A stretch of 64,000 nucleotides of DNA from Bryobacterales bacterium (GCA_020847045.1 JADLCT010000011.1:1-64000); one strand, 5' to 3'. Shown: positions 47,752-61,899, counted from the stretch's first letter. The notes: generated by a model not told the origin, from the sequence alone. Made by a program: numbers and translations.

Positions 47752-50514
47752 ATGGGACTTTGGGACGAATTCGCGCCATCCACGCCCGAGGACTGGTTCA
47801 GGGCCATCCTGGCTGAGAATAAGGGCGAAGCGCCCAATACGGCCAAGTCTTTCTATACGCGCGCCGACGCAGCCACGCTGGACAACTCCGCCGCCCGCCG
47901 CTCCACACCGGGTTGGCGCGCGGCCGCGCCGGACGAGATCCCCGCCGGATGCATCAGAATTGACGCGTCGCTTCCCGCCGGGGCGCAGCTTTCCGCCGTG
48001 CTCGATGCCGCCGCCAGTGGCGCCCGTGCCGTGTTGCTCACCGCCGGACCCAACTTCTTTCATGAGATCGCCAAGTTCCGCGCCGCGCGCGCGCTGTGGA
48101 GCCGCGTCCCGGGTTCGCCTATGGAACTTTGGGCCACGACGCCTGAGTTTGAAAGTACCGGCGCCGAGATGGATCTCCTGCGCGCCACCACGGCGGCGCT
48201 GAGCGGCGTCTTCGGCGGCTGCGACGTGCTGGTGATTGGCAAGGCCGGTTTCAGTGAGCATCTCTCCCGCAGCCTCACGCGCATCCTCGCCGAGGAGTCC
48301 CACATACACCACGCCGCCGATGCCACCGGCGGGGCCTACTATGTGGAAGCTCTCACGGCCTCGCTTATCGAGGAGGCGTGGAAGCGCTATGCGGGGCCCG
48401 GGGGCGTCAAACCTGCCGGCGCCGCGCCGCCCGTGGAGGACAGCTGGTCCAGCCCTGAAGGCATCGAGATCAAATCCATTTACACCGCCGCCGATCTCGC
48501 CGGCGTGGAGCATCTCGACTTCGCCGCCGGCATTCCGCCATTCCTGCGCGGTCCCTACGCGAGCATGTACACCGTGCGCCCCTGGACCATCCGCCAGTAC
48601 GCCGGTTTTTCCACGGCCGAGGAGTCCAACGCGTTCTACCGCCGCAACCTCGCCGCCGGGCAGAAGGGCCTCAGCGTCGCCTTCGACCTGGCCACCCACC
48701 GTGGCTATGATTCCGACCACGAGCGCGTCAAGGGCGACGTCGGCAAGGCCGGCGTGGCTATCGACACGGTCGAGGACATGAGAATCCTGTTCGATCAGAT
48801 TCCCCTCGATCAGATGTCGGTTTCGATGACGATGAACGGGGCCGTGCTGCCCGTCATGGCCTTCTACATCGCCGCCGCCGAGGAACAGGGTGTGCCGGCG
48901 GCCAAGCTTACCGGCACCATTCAGAACGACATCCTTAAAGAGTTCATGGTCCGGAACACCTATATCTACCCGCCGGGCCCCTCGATGCGCATCATCGGCG
49001 ACATCTTCCAATATTGCGCCGCGAAGATGCCCAAGTTCAATTGCATCTCCATCTCCGGGTATCACATGCAGGAGGCGGGCGCCACGGCCGACCTCGAGCT
49101 TGCCTACACGCTCGCCAATGGCCTGGAATATCTGCGCACCGGACTCCGCGCCGGGCTCGACATCGACAGCTTCGCGCCTCGCCTCAGCTTCTTTTGGGCC
49201 ATCGGCATGAACCACTGCATGGAGATCGCCAAGATGCGCGCCGCCCGGCTGGTTTGGGCGAAGCTGGTGAAGCAGTTCAACCCGAAGAACCCGAAGTCGA
49301 TGGCCTTGCGCACGCACTGCCAGACCTCGGGCTGGAGCCTCACGGCCCAGGACCCGTACAACAACATCATCCGCACCTGCCTGGAGGCGTTTGCCGCGGC
49401 GCTCGGCGGAACCCAGTCGCTTCACACGAATGCTCTGGACGAAGCGCTCGCGCTGCCCACCGACTTCTCGGCAAGGATTGCGCGCAACACCCAGATCTAC
49501 CTGCAGAAAGAAACCGGCATCTGCGATGTCGTGGACCCCTGGGGCGGCAGCTACTACGTGGAAGCGCTCACCGGCGCGCTTGCCCGCAAAGCCTGGGACG
49601 TGATTCAGGAGATTGAACAGTTGGGCGGCATGACCAAGGCCATCGAAACCGGCCTGCCCAAGATGCGCATCGAAGAGGCCGCCGCCCGCCGCCAGGCGCG
49701 GATCGATTCCGGCCGTGAAACCATCGTCGGCGTCAACCGGTATCAGGTGGCCGAGGAGAAGCCGATCGACGTTCTGGTGGTAGATAACGCCGCCGTGCGG
49801 GAGACGCAGTTGGCCCGCCTGCGCCGAGTAAGGGCCAGCCGCAACGCCGCGGCGGCCGCCGCAACGCTTGACGCCCTCAAACGCTGCGCCCGCTCCGGTG
49901 AAGGGAACCTGCTGGAGCACGCCGTCGAAGCCGCCCGGCAACGCGCCACGCTGGGCGAGATCTCGTTTGCCCTCGAAGAGGTCTTTGGCCGGTATCAGGC
50001 TGTCAACAGGACCATCTCCGGTGTCTACTCGGCCGAAAGCCGCGAGGATGCCGACTTCGCCGGCGTGCACGCAATGGCCGAGGAGTTCGCTCGCGCCGAA
50101 GGCCGGCGGCCACGCATTCTCGTCGCCAAGATGGGGCAGGATGGCCACGACCGCGGCGCGAAGGTGATCGCCACGGCCTTTGCCGATCTTGGGTTCGACG
50201 TCGATCTCGGACCGCTCTTCCAAACGCCGCGCGAAGTCGCCCGCATGGCTGTGGAAAATGACGTCCATGTGCTGGGTGTTTCCACGCTGGCGGGTGGACA
50301 TCGAACGCTGGTGCCCGAGGTGATCAGCGAACTGCGCGCGCTCGGACGCGAGGACATTCTCGTCGTCGTGGGCGGCGTCATCCCACCGCGGGATCACGAT
50401 TTTCTGCTGTCGGCGGGCGCCGCTGGCGTCTTCGGGCCGGGTACGCGCATTCCGCTTTCGGCCCGCCGGATCCTCACGGCTTTGCGAGGTGCGCCGAGTG
50501 GCGTCCGGAGCTGA
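47752..50514 (+). CDS. methylmalonyl-CoA mutase, MutB-type, with N-terminal mini-MutA-like domain
   Basis: [59 protein letters not shown]12 motif [10 protein letters not shown]-terminal about 220 aa with [32 protein letters not shown]. Confidence 0.95.
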   Translation: MGLWDEFAPSTPEDWFRAILAENKGEAPNTAKSFYTRADAATLDNSAARRSTPGWRAAAPDEIPAGCIRIDASLPAGAQLSAVLDAAASGARAVLLTAGPNFFHEIAKFRAARALWSRVPGSPMELWATTPEFESTGAEMDLLRATTAALSGVFGGCDVLVIGKAGFSEHLSRSLTRILAEESHIHHAADATGGAYYVEALTASLIEEAWKRYAGPGGVKPAGAAPPVEDSWSSPEGIEIKSIYTAADLAGVEHLDFAAGIPPFLRGPYASMYTVRPWTIRQYAGFSTAEESNAFYRRNLAAGQKGLSVAFDLATHRGYDSDHERVKGDVGKAGVAIDTVEDMRILFDQIPLDQMSVSMTMNGAVLPVMAFYIAAAEEQGVPAAKLTGTIQNDILKEFMVRNTYIYPPGPSMRIIGDIFQYCAAKMPKFNCISISGYHMQEAGATADLELAYTLANGLEYLRTGLRAGLDIDSFAPRLSFFWAIGMNHCMEIAKMRAARLVWAKLVKQFNPKNPKSMALRTHCQTSGWSLTAQDPYNNIIRTCLEAFAAALGGTQSLHTNALDEALALPTDFSARIARNTQIYLQKETGICDVVDPWGGSYYVEALTGALARKAWDVIQEIEQLGGMTKAIETGLPKMRIEEAAARRQARIDSGRETIVGVNRYQVAEEKPIDVLVVDNAAVRETQLARLRRVRASRNAAAAAATLDALKRCARSGEGNLLEHAVEAARQRATLGEISFALEEVFGRYQAVNRTISGVYSAESREDADFAGVHAMAEEFARAEGRRPRILVAKMGQDGHDRGAKVIATAFADLGFDVDLGPLFQTPREVARMAVENDVHVLGVSTLAGGHRTLVPEVISELRALGREDILVVVGGVIPPRDHDFLLSAGAAGVFGPGTRIPLSARRILTALRGAPSGVRS

Positions 50515-50515
50515 C

Positions 50516-51547
50516 ATGGGCGCGCCGTTTCCCCGCCGGCGCCTCACCGTGGAACAGTATGTGGAAGGCGTCCTGTCGGCCAATCGCGCCGTGCTGGCGC
50601 GCGCCATCACGGTGATCGAAAGCGATCATCCGGAGGATGGCGGCCTGGCCGCCTCCATTCTGGACGCCATTCTGCCGCACACCGGCCAGTCGCGACGCAT
50701 TGGAATTACGGGCGTTCCGGGCGCCGGCAAGAGCACCTTTCTCGACGCGCTTGGGATGCACCTGATCCGCGATTATGGCGAGAAACTGGCCGTCCTCAGC
50801 GTCGACCCCTCCAGTCCCGTTTCCGGCGGCAGCATTCTGGGAGACAAAACCCGCATGGAGCGGTTGTCGGCCCAGGACAACGCCTTCATCCGGCCTTCTC
50901 CGTCGCGGGGCTTTCTGGGCGGCGTCGCCCGGCGCACGCGCGAAACCATGCTGCTGTGCGAAGCCGCCGGATACCGCAACGTGCTGGTGGAAACCGTCGG
51001 CGTGGGACAGTCGGAAACCGCCGTGCGGTCCATGACGGACTTTTTCCTGCTGCTCATGCTGCCCGGAGCGGGCGATGAATTGCAAGGAATCAAGCGAGGC
51101 ATTCTCGAAATGGTGGATGGCATGGCGATCAACAAGGCGGATGGCGACAACATCGCGCGCGCCGAACGGGCTCGCGCCGACTATGCTAGCGCCCTGCATC
51201 TGTTTCCGCCCGCGCCCGGCGGCTGGACGCCGCGCGTGCTGTCGTGCAGCGCCCGCACCGGCGAAGGAATTCCCGAGGTGTGGCGCGGCGTGCTCGAACA
51301 CGAAGAGATGATGGCCCGGCAAGGGTTCATGGCGGCGCGGCGGCGTGAGCAGTCGCTCGCCTGGATGAGCGAGTTGATCTCCATTGGCCTCGAAGAGGAG
51401 TTTCGCCGCGATACTCTCATGCGGCGGCGGCTGCCCGAACTGGAAGGGGAAGTCCGCTCGGGCGCCACCACTCCCTTCGCCGCGGCCAGGACGCTTCTGC
51501 GCGAGTTTCATTCGCTTCATACCTCATCCCGCCCGTCAAAGGAGTAG
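50516..51547 (+). CDS. meaB: methylmalonyl-CoA mutase-associated GTPase MeaB
   Basis: GITGVPGAGKSTFLDALG, VLSVDPSSPVSGGSILGDKTRM, VETVGVGQSE. Confidence 0.95.
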   Translation: MGAPFPRRRLTVEQYVEGVLSANRAVLARAITVIESDHPEDGGLAASILDAILPHTGQSRRIGITGVPGAGKSTFLDALGMHLIRDYGEKLAVLSVDPSSPVSGGSILGDKTRMERLSAQDNAFIRPSPSRGFLGGVARRTRETMLLCEAAGYRNVLVETVGVGQSETAVRSMTDFFLLLMLPGAGDELQGIKRGILEMVDGMAINKADGDNIARAERARADYASALHLFPPAPGGWTPRVLSCSARTGEGIPEVWRGVLEHEEMMARQGFMAARRREQSLAWMSELISIGLEEEFRRDTLMRRRLPELEGEVRSGATTPFAAARTLLREFHSLHTSSRPSKE

Positions 51548-51550
51548 CGC

Positions 51551-53062
51551 ATGTCATTCCCGTTTCCCGTTCTTACGCCGGAGGAGGCGGCCGAACTCAT
51601 CGGCCATGGCGCCACTATCGGCTTCAGCGGATTCACGCCGGCCGGAGCGGCCAAGGCCATTCCCGTGGCCATTGCCCGGAAGGCGGAGCGGCTGCACGCC
51701 GAGGGTAAGCCCTTCGCCATCCGCGTTCTCACCGGCGCCTCCACCGGGCCCAGTCTCGACGGCGCCCTGGCCAAAGCCAACGCCATCAGCTTCCGAACGC
51801 CCTACCAGTCCGACCCCACCCTACGCCAGCAGATCAACTCCGGCCAGGTCCACTTCCTCGACATGCACCTGTCCGTGCTGCCGCAACAGGTCCGCTACGG
51901 CTTCCTGGGCACCGTGAACTGGGCCATCTTGGAGGCCTGCGATATTACGCCCGGCGGCGGCATCGTGCTGACGACTTCGGTTGGTGTCTCCAATACCTAC
52001 GCCCATCGCGCCGAGCGCGTGCTGATTGAACTGAACCGGCGCCACCCTGCCCAGCTTCTCGGCATGCACGACATCTTCGAGCCCGCCGATCCGCCCGCCC
52101 GGAATGAAATTCCCGTCTACAACGTCGACGACCGCATCGGCTCGCCGGTGCTGGTGATCGATCCCAAGAAGATCGCGGGCGTCGTGTTCACCGACGCCGA
52201 CGACGAGGCCAGCCCCTTCGCCGACGCCACGCCCATCACGGAACAGATCGGCCAGAACGTCGCCGAATTCCTCGTGGCCGAAATGCGCGCCGGCCGCATT
52301 CCGAAAACCTTCCTGCCCTTGCAGTCCGGCGTCGGCGATATCGCTAACGCGGTGCTCGGCGCGCTCGGCTCACACCCCGAGGTTCCCGACTTCGAGATGT
52401 ACACCGAAGTGCTCCAGGACTCCGTCATGGACCTGCTGGCGTCCGGCCGCTGCCGCTTCGCCTCCACCTGCGCCCTCACGCTTAGCCCTCAAAAGAACGC
52501 CCAGTTCCACGGAAATCTCGACTTCTTCCGCTCCCGCATTCTGATGCGTCCGCAGGAGATCACCAATCACCCCGAGCTGGTGCGCCGGCTGGGCATCATC
52601 TCCATGAACACGGCCATCGAAATGGACCTCGGCGGCAATGTGAACTCGACCCACGTCATGGGCAAGACCATGATGAACGGCATCGGCGGATCAGGAGACT
52701 TCACGCGCAACGCCTACGTCTCCATCTTCAGTTGTCCATCCACGCAGAAGGGCGGCAAGATCTCCACCATCGTGCCGCTGTGCTCGCACATCGACCACAA
52801 TGAGCACTCCGTCCAGATTGTCGCTACCGAGTACGGCGTGGCCGACCTGCGCGGCAAAGATCCGCACGAACGCGCCAGCCTGATCATCGACCGCTGCGCC
52901 CACCCCGACTTCCGCGACCAGCTCCGGGGCTATATGCGCCTGCTCCGCAGCGGCACCCACGAGCCGTTCAGCCTGACCGGCGCCTTCGCCATGCACCGTC
53001 ACTTCCTGGAAACCGGCGACATGCGCGGCGTCGACTGGCAGGCGTGGAAGGAGCGCCGGTAG
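51551..53062 (+). CDS. acetyl-CoA hydrolase/transferase family (succinate/propionyl-CoA:succinate CoA-transferase-like)
   Basis: GFSGFTPAGAAKAIPVAIARK, LPLQSGVGDIANAVL, EYGVADLRGKDPHERA. Confidence 0.92.
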   Translation: MSFPFPVLTPEEAAELIGHGATIGFSGFTPAGAAKAIPVAIARKAERLHAEGKPFAIRVLTGASTGPSLDGALAKANAISFRTPYQSDPTLRQQINSGQVHFLDMHLSVLPQQVRYGFLGTVNWAILEACDITPGGGIVLTTSVGVSNTYAHRAERVLIELNRRHPAQLLGMHDIFEPADPPARNEIPVYNVDDRIGSPVLVIDPKKIAGVVFTDADDEASPFADATPITEQIGQNVAEFLVAEMRAGRIPKTFLPLQSGVGDIANAVLGALGSHPEVPDFEMYTEVLQDSVMDLLASGRCRFASTCALTLSPQKNAQFHGNLDFFRSRILMRPQEITNHPELVRRLGIISMNTAIEMDLGGNVNSTHVMGKTMMNGIGGSGDFTRNAYVSIFSCPSTQKGGKISTIVPLCSHIDHNEHSVQIVATEYGVADLRGKDPHERASLIIDRCAHPDFRDQLRGYMRLLRSGTHEPFSLTGAFAMHRHFLETGDMRGVDWQAWKERR

Positions 53063-53105
53063 ACGGCGCGCACCGGCTGCGTCAATCGCATATAGAATAT
53101 GGGGC

Positions 53106-56059
<2,954 letters not shown>

Positions 56060-56063
<4 letters not shown>

Positions 56064-57499
56064 ACCCCCTCGACCAGGCCCGTCTATTCATTACGCGGCG
56101 GCACTTTTTCGCACGCACCGCCACGGGGCTTGGCGCGGCAGCTCTGGGATCATTGTGCGCCGCCGAAGCCGGTGGCAAGTCCACCGGCGGATTACCCGGA
56201 CTGCCCCACTTCGCCCCAAAGGCCAAGCGCGTCATCTATCTGTTTCAGCACGGCGCGCCGTCGCAACTCGATCTGTTCGATCACAAACCCGCGCTCGCCG
56301 GGGCGCGTGGCAAGGACCTGCCCGCCTCCATCCGCATGGGCCAGCGCCTAACCGGCATGACGGCCTACCAGGCCAGCTTCCCCGTGGCGCCTTCCATCTT
56401 TCCGTTCGCCCAGCATGGCCAGAGCGGCTCCTGGTTCAGCGAGCTGATTCCGCATATGGCGCAGGTGGCCGACGATCTGTGCATCATCAAAACCCTGCAC
56501 ACCGAGGCGATCAACCACGACCCAGCCGTCACCTTCTTTCAAACCGGATTCCAGCTTGCCGGGCGGCCTTCGATGGGCGCCTGGGTCAGCTATGGCCTCG
56601 GGAGCGAGAACCAGGACCTGCCCGCCTTCGTCGTCATGGTGTCGCAGGGCACGGGCAACGCGCAGGCCCTGGCCGACCGCGCCTGGGGCAGCGGCTTCCT
56701 GCCCAGCAAGTATCAGGGCGTGAAATTCCGCGCCGGCGGCGACCCAGTGCTGTATCTCTCCAACCCGCCGGGCTATGAGAGTCCGGCGCGGCGGCGCTAT
56801 TTGGACGATCTCGCCGCGTTGAACGAGATGAGCCAGCGCGAGTTGCATGACCCTGAAATCGCCACGCGCATCGCACAGTACGAGATGGCGTTCCGGATGC
56901 AAACCTCGGTGCCCGAACTCACTGACCTTTCCCATGAGCCGGACTCCACCTTCGAAATGTACGGCCCCGATTCGCGCAAGCCAGGCAGCTACGCCGCCAA
57001 CTGCATCCTCGCCCGCCGCATGGCCGAACGCGGCGTCCGCTTCATCCAACTGTTCCATCGCGGATGGGACCAGCATGGTAATCTGCCCCGCGAAATCCGC
57101 CAGCAGTGTCTGCAAACCGACCAACCCTCGGCGGCGCTGGTGAAGGACTTGAAGCAGCGCGGGCTGCTTGATGACACGCTCATCGTTTGGGGCGGCGAGT
57201 TTGGACGAACCGTCTACTCGCAGGGCACGCTGACGGAAACCAACTACGGGCGCGACCATCATCCCCGCTGCTTCACCATGTGGCTCGCGGGCGGCGGCGT
57301 CAAGCCGGGCATCAGCTACGGGGAGACCGATGACTTCAGCTACAACATCGCCGAAAACCCGATGGAGATCCACGATCTTCACGCCACGATGATGCATCTG
57401 TTGGGAGTCGATCACACGCGGCTCACCTACAAGTTTCAGGGCCGCCACTACCGGCTTACCGACGTGCACGGCCGCGTGGTGCGCGACATCGTCAGCTAA
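56060..57499 (+). CDS. DUF1501 domain-containing protein, Tat signal
   Basis: [19 protein letters not shown] twin-arginine; [43 protein letters not shown]. Confidence 0.95.
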
Positions 57500-58196
57500 C
57501 TCCGGGTTCACGTTCTTTCCGCGCGCGGCATACAAAGCCGAGCGTGAAGTTCCGTTGCCGGTCGAAGCCGTCGAGCAGGGGCAGCACCAGAACCCAGCCG
57601 GCCAGCCCGGCCAGCGCCAGCGCGTTCAGCGGGAAGGGAAGCATGCGCGGCGCGTGCGCCAGCCTGCGCGCGAGCAGCCGGAAGAAGCCGCCCGCCGGTT
57701 CGATTTCGATTCCCCCAAAGCCCGCCTGCTCCAGCAGCAGGCGCAAGCCGTACCGCGTGAAACGCCAGTAGTCGTGCGGCTGCTGATGCTCCTCCCACTC
57801 GTGCGGGGCCACCAGCAGCAGCGTCCCGCCCAAGCGCAGGCTCCGGCTCAACTCCTGCACGACGAGCGCCGGCTGCTTCACGTGTTCCAGGGTCACCACG
57901 TTCAGGCAGGCGTCGAAGCGTCCCGAGGCAAACGGCAAATGCTCCAGGTCACCGATGCAGTCCAGTCCGGCGTAGTTCCAAGCCGCGTCGCCGATGCCCA
58001 GGTCGATGGCCGTGTAGCGGTGCGCGGAAAAGTGCCGGGCGTACTGTCCCTCGCCGGCTCCGGCGTCCAGCACGCGGGCCCCGGTGGGCAAGCCGGAGGC
58101 AAACCGCGCCACTTCATCTTCGATCCGCGTCTCGAAGTGAAGAATCCACCGCCGCAGCGGCGCGGGCAGATAACGCGCGGGCGAGCCGTTCTCCAT
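57492..58196 (-). CDS. class I SAM-dependent methyltransferase
   Basis: [29 protein letters not shown]. Confidence 0.88.
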   Translation of the reverse strand: MENGSPARYLPAPLRRWILHFETRIEDEVARFASGLPTGARVLDAGAGEGQYARHFSAHRYTAIDLGIGDAAWNYAGLDCIGDLEHLPFASGRFDACLNVVTLEHVKQPALVVQELSRSLRLGGTLLLVAPHEWEEHQQPHDYWRFTRYGLRLLLEQAGFGGIEIEPAGGFFRLLARRLAHAPRMLPFPLNALALAGLAGWVLVLPLLDGFDRQRNFTLGFVCRARKEREPGVS

Positions 58197-58203
58197 CGCC
58201 GCC

Positions 58204-59154
58204 CTATTCCTTCTTGCTCGCTTCGATCATCACAGTCGAGCCGGCGTGGCAGGCGGCTTCCAGCAGCGTGAACGGCACGCTGGCCGCCACCAGTCCCAGG
58301 TAGGCAAGGTCCTTGGCCATGCGCGTCCCCGGCGCCTCGGGCATGCGGCGAATCCGGCGCGCCATGGGATCCAACGACGGCGCCAGGCTCGAGGCCAACC
58401 CGGCGGGATTGTCGCGCAGCGAGAAATGCTTGGTTCGCAGCACGTGGAAGCCGCAACGGTCGAGCAGAATCTCCAGGTCGTGCGCGCGGTAGTTGATCAG
58501 GTGCCGGGGGATGTCCACGCCGTTCCAACTTTCGCCCAGCAGCAGAAACTGCCAGCACGCCGCGTTGGGAACCTGTACGATGAGCCGTCCGCCGGGCCGC
58601 AACAGTTGATGCGCGGCCTCCAGATAACCCACAGGGTCGAACAGATGCTCGATCACATGGAACATGGTTACCGCGGCGAAACTTTCGGGAGCAAACGGCG
58701 CCTGCTTCAAGTCGCCGCACGCGGACGGCACGCGGTTCTGATTCCAGGCCGCGCCCGCCGCGCCTAACGCGAAGTCCAACCCCACCACGGAATGGCCCTT
58801 CTCGTTGAGCATCCGCAGGAACAGTCCACCTCCGCAGCCGACGTCCAGCACGCGGCCGTCCGAAGCCACGTCGCGCAGCGCGCGCGACACGAAGTTCACA
58901 TGGTCGCGCAGCACGAAGCGCCGGTAGGCCTCCTCCAGACGCGACACCGCATCCTGGTCGGGCACAAACCAATAGCCGCCGGGATAGTATTGCCTCACTT
59001 CGGACGAAGACGGCCACGGATGCAGGCGGATCAACTGGCATGCCTGGCACTCCACCACCTGAAAGACGCGGTCCGTGGTGCCGTAGAGACGGTCGGAGCC
59101 TTCCAACAGAATCAGGGCCTGCTCGTGGCCGCACGCCGGGCACGCGTCGCGCAC
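58204..59154 (-). CDS. class I SAM-dependent methyltransferase with N-terminal zinc-ribbon-like CPACG domain
   Basis: VRDACPACGHEQ...VVECQACQLIRL; GRVLDVGCGGGLFL; likely GTG start at 59154 (longer ORF overlaps the glycosyltransferase). Confidence 0.83.
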   Translation of the reverse strand: MRDACPACGHEQALILLEGSDRLYGTTDRVFQVVECQACQLIRLHPWPSSSEVRQYYPGGYWFVPDQDAVSRLEEAYRRFVLRDHVNFVSRALRDVASDGRVLDVGCGGGLFLRMLNEKGHSVVGLDFALGAAGAAWNQNRVPSACGDLKQAPFAPESFAAVTMFHVIEHLFDPVGYLEAAHQLLRPGGRLIVQVPNAACWQFLLLGESWNGVDIPRHLINYRAHDLEILLDRCGFHVLRTKHFSLRDNPAGLASSLAPSLDPMARRIRRMPEAPGTRMAKDLAYLGLVAASVPFTLLEAACHAGSTVMIEASKKE

Positions 59155-59189
59155 GGTATCAGCGGGCAGTTCCGAAGCCGGAGACCGCT

Positions 59190-60269
59190 CTAGTTCGACT
59201 GTTCGCTCAACTCGCGCAGCGTGATCCGGTGCCGCCACAGCAACCGGACGATCTCGCTGCTCGACAGTTTCCGGAGCGGGGCCAGTTGCCGGCGCTTGGC
59301 GAACATCCGGGGCAGCATCCACAATGCCTGCCAGTCCGCCCTGGCCATGGTCCACAGCACCCGGAGCTTCCCGCCGGCTCCAGGAAACCGGTTGACCTCC
59401 CCCTTGTTGCGCAGCGCCGCCAGAGCCCCTGCGGCGAGCCTTGCGAGATAAAACACGCCGTTTAGCCACACCAGCCTCCAGGGAAACAGTTTCGCCACCA
59501 ACAAGACACGATTACGTTCAATCAATTCCAGACGGCGCAGATTCGCCAGCCCCAGTGTGGCGCCCCGGTGGTGCCGCACAACGGCCGTGGGGACATAGAC
59601 ACAGCCCCAACCGGCTATTCTAGCGCGCATCCCCAATTCGGCGTCGTCGGCGTAGGCGAAGAAGTCCTCGTCAAAACCGCCGATCGCAAGGATCATGCTG
59701 CGCCGGTAAAGGCAGGCGCAGCCGTCCGGCCACAACGCCTCGCCAGGCTCATCGTACTGTCCGCGGTCCCATTCGCCCGTGCCCCGGCCCCGGTTCTGGC
59801 CGTCCAGGTAGATCAGATGGCCGGCCTTGTCGATTCGCTCCGGTGTCTCCCAGACAAGAATTTTCGACGCCGCCATGCCCGCCTCCGGCTCGGCTTCCAG
59901 CGCCGCGCACAAAGCAGCCAACCAGCCCGGCTCGGCCTCGGCGTCATTGTTCAGCAGAGCAATGTGGGGAGTGTCCGCCGCGGCCATCCCCTGATTGTTA
60001 GCCTCGCAGAAACCCAGGTTGCGCTGGTTGCGGATCACGCGCAGGCGGAAGGCGGGCGAGGCGGCGAACTCGCGCTCGGCCATCTCGGCGCTGCCGTCGG
60101 AGCTGCCATTGTCTACGAGTACTACATCGAAGCGTTCCGATACCCCCATTTGCGCCGTCAACGAGTGAAGGCAGGCGCGCAATAAATTGCAGCGATTCCA
60201 ATTCACAACGACCACCGTGACGAGGGGGGCGGGCGGGGAGGGGGCAGTCTGGCGCTCCGGCGGGGGCAC
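59190..60269 (-). CDS. glycosyltransferase family 2
   Basis: VTVVVVNWNRCNLLRACLHSL, VLVDNGSSDGSAEM, LNNDAEAEPGWL; GTG at 60269 proposed as start. Confidence 0.88.
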   Translation of the reverse strand: MPPPERQTAPSPPAPLVTVVVVNWNRCNLLRACLHSLTAQMGVSERFDVVLVDNGSSDGSAEMAEREFAASPAFRLRVIRNQRNLGFCEANNQGMAAADTPHIALLNNDAEAEPGWLAALCAALEAEPEAGMAASKILVWETPERIDKAGHLIYLDGQNRGRGTGEWDRGQYDEPGEALWPDGCACLYRRSMILAIGGFDEDFFAYADDAELGMRARIAGWGCVYVPTAVVRHHRGATLGLANLRRLELIERNRVLLVAKLFPWRLVWLNGVFYLARLAAGALAALRNKGEVNRFPGAGGKLRVLWTMARADWQALWMLPRMFAKRRQLAPLRKLSSSEIVRLLWRHRITLRELSEQSN

Positions 60270-60278
60270 TCGCCTCGC

Positions 60279-60299
60279 ATTATACCGTTGCGGTACAAT
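60279..60299. promoter_or_regulatory. palindromic divergent core promoter/operator ATTATACCG-TTG-CGGTACAAT
   Basis: 8/9 symmetric arms; TATAAT on minus strand, TACAAT on plus strand, between divergent genes. Confidence 0.55.
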
Positions 60300-60308
60300 C
60301 AGGTGGCT

Positions 60309-61190
60309 ATGTTCGGAATCGGCGAGCAACTCCGACAGGCGCGGCTAGCCAAAGGGGTGGAGCTCCAAGAGATCGCCCGCGAGACGCGCATCAGTTCCCG
60401 GTACTTGGAAGCGCTGGAGAAGGAGGACTTTTCCGTCCTGCCCGGGGTGCTCTTCGCGCGCAATTTCGCGCGCCAGTATGCGGCCCAGATCGGCCTCGAC
60501 CCGGCGGTGATCGAGAAGCACCTGGAGCAGGCGTTCCCGAAGGAACCCGATCCTGTACTGGAGCAGATCGCCACGCAGCGCGGCCCGATTCATTTGCAGC
60601 CGCTTCGCGATTCCTTTTTGTTCGACAGTGGTTCCTGGCGTCGCGCCCGCTGGTCGGCCGTGGCTCTGGTGTTTGTTTTAGGCTTCTGCTCGGCAGTCTA
60701 CATGGGATGGCAGGAGATGGCGGGCATCTTTGCCGAGGCCCGCACGTCCGCGCGCGTGCAGCAGACGGCGCCCGCAACGCCCACCGCGGCGCCCACGGAA
60801 GCAGCGCCCCCCAGCGAGTCCGTGCCTGTCACCAACGCTTCTTCCGGCGAGGTGGCCTCCGCCGATACGGGCATCACCATTTCGGCCGATGGCATGGCCG
60901 TTCAGGTGGTGGCCAGTGCGCCCACATGGGTTTCCATGTCAGCCAATGGCAAGCAGATTTTTTCGGGTATTCTCGAACCCAATCAGCGCAAACTGGTGTC
61001 CGGCGTGGCGCGCGCCAAGCTTGTCGTGGGGAATGCGGGTGGCATCGAGATCCTCACCAACGGGAAATCGATCGGCCCTATCGGTCCGCCGGGACAGGTG
61101 CGTGTGGTAATCCTCTCGCCAGACGGTCCGCAGATCCTGCGCAAGGTGAAAACGTCCCAGCCCGATTCGAATACGGCCTCCACGGACTGA
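60309..61190 (+). CDS. RodZ-like helix-turn-helix protein with DUF4115
   Basis: GEQLRQARLAKGVELQEIARETRISSRYLEALEKEDFSVLPG; single TM; C-terminal DUF4115-like domain. Confidence 0.88.
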   Translation: MFGIGEQLRQARLAKGVELQEIARETRISSRYLEALEKEDFSVLPGVLFARNFARQYAAQIGLDPAVIEKHLEQAFPKEPDPVLEQIATQRGPIHLQPLRDSFLFDSGSWRRARWSAVALVFVLGFCSAVYMGWQEMAGIFAEARTSARVQQTAPATPTAAPTEAAPPSESVPVTNASSGEVASADTGITISADGMAVQVVASAPTWVSMSANGKQIFSGILEPNQRKLVSGVARAKLVVGNAGGIEILTNGKSIGPIGPPGQVRVVILSPDGPQILRKVKTSQPDSNTASTD

Positions 61191-61209
61191 GCGGAGGCTG
61201 CGCGCCCGG

Positions 61210-61899
61210 CTAGTTCGCCGTCCGCTTGATGGTGGACTGTTTTTCCAGAGCCCGCTGCGCGTTCTCTTTCATCGCCAACATTTCGGCCCGTTTCTGTTTC
61301 CGCTCCATGCGCAACAGATCCCGGCGGCTGCGCGTCTTCACTTCCTCATCCACCATCCGCCAGAACTTTAGGAAGTACATCACCGCCGACACCACCGAGA
61401 AGAACACCACCACCCACATGCCGCCCAGAGCGTAGGGCCGCAGCGACACATCGCGGATGGCCAGCATAACGAGCGAAATCGAGACCACCTGCGCCACCAT
61501 CTTCGTCTTGCCGAGGTCGCTCGCCTTGATTGTGTAGCCCGCCGAGGCGGCGATGGAGCGCAGTCCCGTGACGGCGAATTCGCGGCCGATGATGAGAATC
61601 GCCATCCAGCCGGCCAGCGCCCGCACCTGCACCAAAGAGATGAGCGCCGCCGACACCAGCAGCTTATCGGCGATGGGATCCAGCAACGTGCCCACTGTCG
61701 TTACCTGCTTCCAGCGCCGGGCCAGGTAGCCGTCCAGCAGGTCCGTGGCCGCCGCGAACAGGAAGATGGCCAGGGCCACGAACTCGTTGTGGATGATCCG
61801 CTCTCCGATCCCGATGCCCCAGCTATCCTGCACCAGCGCGGCCACCAGAAGCGGCACGAAGAAGATGCGCATCAGCGTAAGCAGATTCGGAAGGTTCAT
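61210..61899 (-). CDS. pgsA: CDP-diacylglycerol--glycerol-3-phosphate 3-phosphatidyltransferase
   Basis: MNLPNLLTLMRIFFVPLLV; DLLDGYLARRW...LLDPIADKLL CDP-alcohol phosphotransferase motif. Confidence 0.95.
   Translation of the reverse strand: MNLPNLLTLMRIFFVPLLVAALVQDSWGIGIGERIIHNEFVALAIFLFAAATDLLDGYLARRWKQVTTVGTLLDPIADKLLVSAALISLVQVRALAGWMAILIIGREFAVTGLRSIAASAGYTIKASDLGKTKMVAQVVSISLVMLAIRDVSLRPYALGGMWVVVFFSVVSAVMYFLKFWRMVDEEVKTRSRRDLLRMERKQKRAEMLAMKENAQRALEKQSTIKRTAN

Noticed and set aside
47719-50610. 963-aa antisense ORF opposite methylmalonyl-CoA mutase
   Set aside because: Codon-periodicity shadow of a long GC-rich gene; composition is Arg/His/Gly-rich and no domain is visible.
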